Part shown: in pieces, positions 5,986-7,180 of the stretch | Layout: every line of letters starts with the position of its first letter | Position numbering within the stretch: the stretch's first letter is position 1 | Origin: Desulfotignum sp. | Lineage (GTDB): Bacteria > Desulfobacterota > Desulfobacteria > Desulfobacterales > Desulfobacteraceae | Assembly: GCA_021737445.1 (NCBI GenBank) | Contig: JAIPDY010000168.1 | Span: 1 to 7,180 of the forward strand | Length of the DNA stretch: 7,180 nucleotides | Direction: 5' to 3' | Position numbers and translations under genes: made by a program | Notes under the pieces: generated by a model | Databases searched by the model: none | Told to the model about the DNA's origin: nothing | Seen by the model: only the letters and a program-made list of their open reading frames with translations

Positions 5986-6400
5986 TACTCCAGTTTGGAA
6001 ACACAAAAGGGGGCCGCCCTTTTTTTTTGCGGATCCAGTTTAACGATGTCTGAATCTGCCGCATGCGGATCAACCATATAATCAATTTTTTTTTGCCGGG
6101 AAAATCCATGACGACAATCCCCAGAAACAGGGTCAGCAGGCCCTGGCCCGGCACAAACAGCATGATAAAACCCAGAAAAACCAGCACCAGTCCTGCCAGG
6201 TTTTTTACCACCCTGACCCGCCTTCGCAGCAGTTTCGGTGCCGGTCCCGGCGTACCATAGCCCATAAAATAGGAGGCCGGCAGCCAGCAGACGAGTCTTG
6301 ACACCGCCAGCAGGCCGAAAACAAACCCGGCAGCCGAAACAATGGTCAACAGCGCCAGAATCTCCTGGTATTGTCTGGCCATGTCTAAAACCGTGTTCAT
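5963..6400 (-). CDS. Small PGPGW-type membrane protein
   Basis: This 145-residue protein has a hydrophobic helix at about 15-34 and a longer hydrophobic region at about 68-98. The second includes the family core VPGQGLLTLFLGIVVMDF followed by PGKKKL (83-106), and then NWIRKKKGRPPF (121-132). This matches the putative transmembrane PGPGW family, whose members have the same proline/glycine turn, basic segment and NW-R-GRPP tail. The biochemical function is unknown. The start at 6400 (MNTVLDMARQ) is preferred because a weak GGGA lies about 11 bases upstream; ATG 6421, seven codons earlier, shows none. It follows surE by 66 bases on the same strand, so the two are probably co-transcribed. Two A9 tracts encode K103-105 and K125-127, and the -1 frame stays open across both. 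Confidence in the family is fairly high and in the start moderate. Confidence 0.8.
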   Translation of the reverse strand: MNTVLDMARQYQEILALLTIVSAAGFVFGLLAVSRLVCWLPASYFMGYGTPGPAPKLLRRRVRVVKNLAGLVLVFLGFIMLFVPGQGLLTLFLGIVVMDFPGKKKLIIWLIRMRQIQTSLNWIRKKKGRPPFVFPNWSTKFNKSR

Positions 6401-6466
6401 ATGCAGATATATCCCGCACATGTGCGCAGACAGGCATACCGGTTTTTAAGGTTTTCAGCGCCTGGA

Positions 6467-7180
6467 TCAGTCAATTGAAAAAACCGGCATTTCCGCCATG
6501 GCCCGGTAGTCGGTGAGATCACACCGAAGCGGGGTGATGGACAGATAATTTTGTGCAATGGCATTGACATCGGTATCCTGGGCCCCGGAAACCGGTTCCT
6601 GGTTTCCATACCAGAAGTAGCACCGTTGTTTCGGGTCTTTTCGTTTTTCAAAAAAGCGAGACAGGTTGTCAAACGCCTGGCAGGTGACTTTCACCCCTGC
6701 AATTTCGGAAAACGCAACACCCGGGGCATTGATATTTAAAAAAGTGCCAAAAGGAAAATCATGCTTCCGGATGATTTCGGTCATGTTGGCAATATACCTG
6801 GCCAGGTTTTCATAATCCATGACCCGGCTGATCTTCATGGAAACCGCCATGCTCATGATGCCGTTCAGCGCCCCCTCCCTTGCAGCGGCAACCGTGCCTG
6901 AATAATTGATGTCAATACCGATGTTGGTTCCCGGATTGATGCCTGAGATCAGCATGTCCGGGGAGGTATCAACACATTCAGACAACCCCAGCTTGACACA
7001 GTCCGCCGGGGTGCCGTCCACCGCATATACCCTGTGGCCGCCCTCGGCCGGCATCTGCTGTATCCGCATGGGATGGTGCAGGGTGATGCCATGGCTCACT
7101 GCGCTTTTTTCCCGGTCCGGCGCCACCATCACCACATGGTGATCCCGGCACAACACATCATACAATGCCTGGATGCCCGG
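6467..7180 (-). CDS. surE: 5'/3'-nucleotidase SurE, partial (N-terminus beyond the window)
   Basis: SurE hydrolyses nucleoside 5'- and 3'-monophosphates, and in some species short polyphosphate, using a divalent metal. Of the protein, 237 residues are visible, entering from the right edge with PGIQALYDVL. Upstream, family members have roughly a dozen more residues including the paired catalytic aspartates (LLTNDDG), which are not in this window. Seen here are APDREKSAVSH with the conserved metal-site Ser (codon 7103-7105), VDGTPADCVKLGL, SGINPGTNIG with the catalytic-site Asn (codon 6935-6937) and NYSGTVAAAREG. The expected full length of about 250 residues agrees with the E. coli enzyme (253). 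The codon at 7163-7165 is TTG but is an internal Leu, not a start. It is the upstream gene of the - strand pair with the PGPGW protein. Confidence 0.95.
   Translation of the reverse strand, partial: PGIQALYDVLCRDHHVVMVAPDREKSAVSHGITLHHPMRIQQMPAEGGHRVYAVDGTPADCVKLGLSECVDTSPDMLISGINPGTNIGIDINYSGTVAAAREGALNGIMSMAVSMKISRVMDYENLARYIANMTEIIRKHDFPFGTFLNINAPGVAFSEIAGVKVTCQAFDNLSRFFEKRKDPKQRCYFWYGNQEPVSGAQDTDVNAIAQNYLSITPLRCDLTDYRAMAEMPVFSID

Noticed and set aside
5973..6437. 154-residue - strand frame overlapping the PGPGW gene
   Set aside because: It shares most of its length with the PGPGW gene, whose frame carries the recognisable family motifs; the overlap is noted only as a possible slippage frame.
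7163..7165. TTG as the start codon of surE
   Set aside because: The reading frame continues upstream to the window edge as PGIQA, matching the conserved N-terminal region of SurE, so the codon is an internal leucine and the gene is cut by the window.

Overview
The window looks like a chromosomal stretch of an anaerobic, sulfate-reducing-type deltaproteobacterium (Desulfobacterota, Desulfobacteraceae-like). This is inference: it rests on moderate GC, an MttB-superfamily methyltransferase beside a polar-amino-acid-type ABC transporter, and lone mtnP and surE genes. No rRNA or other decisive taxonomic marker is present. There is no mobile element, CRISPR array, tRNA or rRNA. Coding density is high and no gene-free stretch reaches 300 bases.

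Positions 1-5905 carry six genes on the + strand. A promoter/operator region (about 11-66) is followed by a periplasmic solute-binding protein (169-1017), a terminator-like hairpin (about 1027-1087), a permease (1122-1988) and an ATPase that overlaps the permease by 4 bases (1985-2749). These make a complete PAAT/HAAT-like ABC importer. Next come a GntR/FCD regulator (2835-3503), a non-pyrrolysine MttB-superfamily methyltransferase (3549-4976) and methylthioadenosine phosphorylase mtnP (5060-5905). The spacings (4-base overlap, 85, 45 and 83 bases) allow one transcription unit, although mtnP may have its own weak promoter.

Positions 5963-7180 carry a convergent pair on the - strand: surE, whose start lies beyond the right edge, followed by a small PGPGW-type membrane protein.

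The most interesting reading is that the + strand cluster is an uncharacterised uptake and demethylation module. The binding protein keeps the residues that normally hold an amino acid's carboxylate. At the position of the aspartate that normally holds the alpha-ammonium group it has a serine. A ligand with a carboxylate but no free primary amine, such as a betaine or N-methylated amino acid, would fit, and the neighbouring enzyme belongs to the superfamily that demethylates quaternary and tertiary amines. A perfect 17-bp palindrome ahead of the transporter contains an exact match to the FadR-type GntR operator pattern, so the local FCD regulator probably controls the whole cluster. The substrate is unknown, and no corrinoid acceptor protein is encoded in the window.
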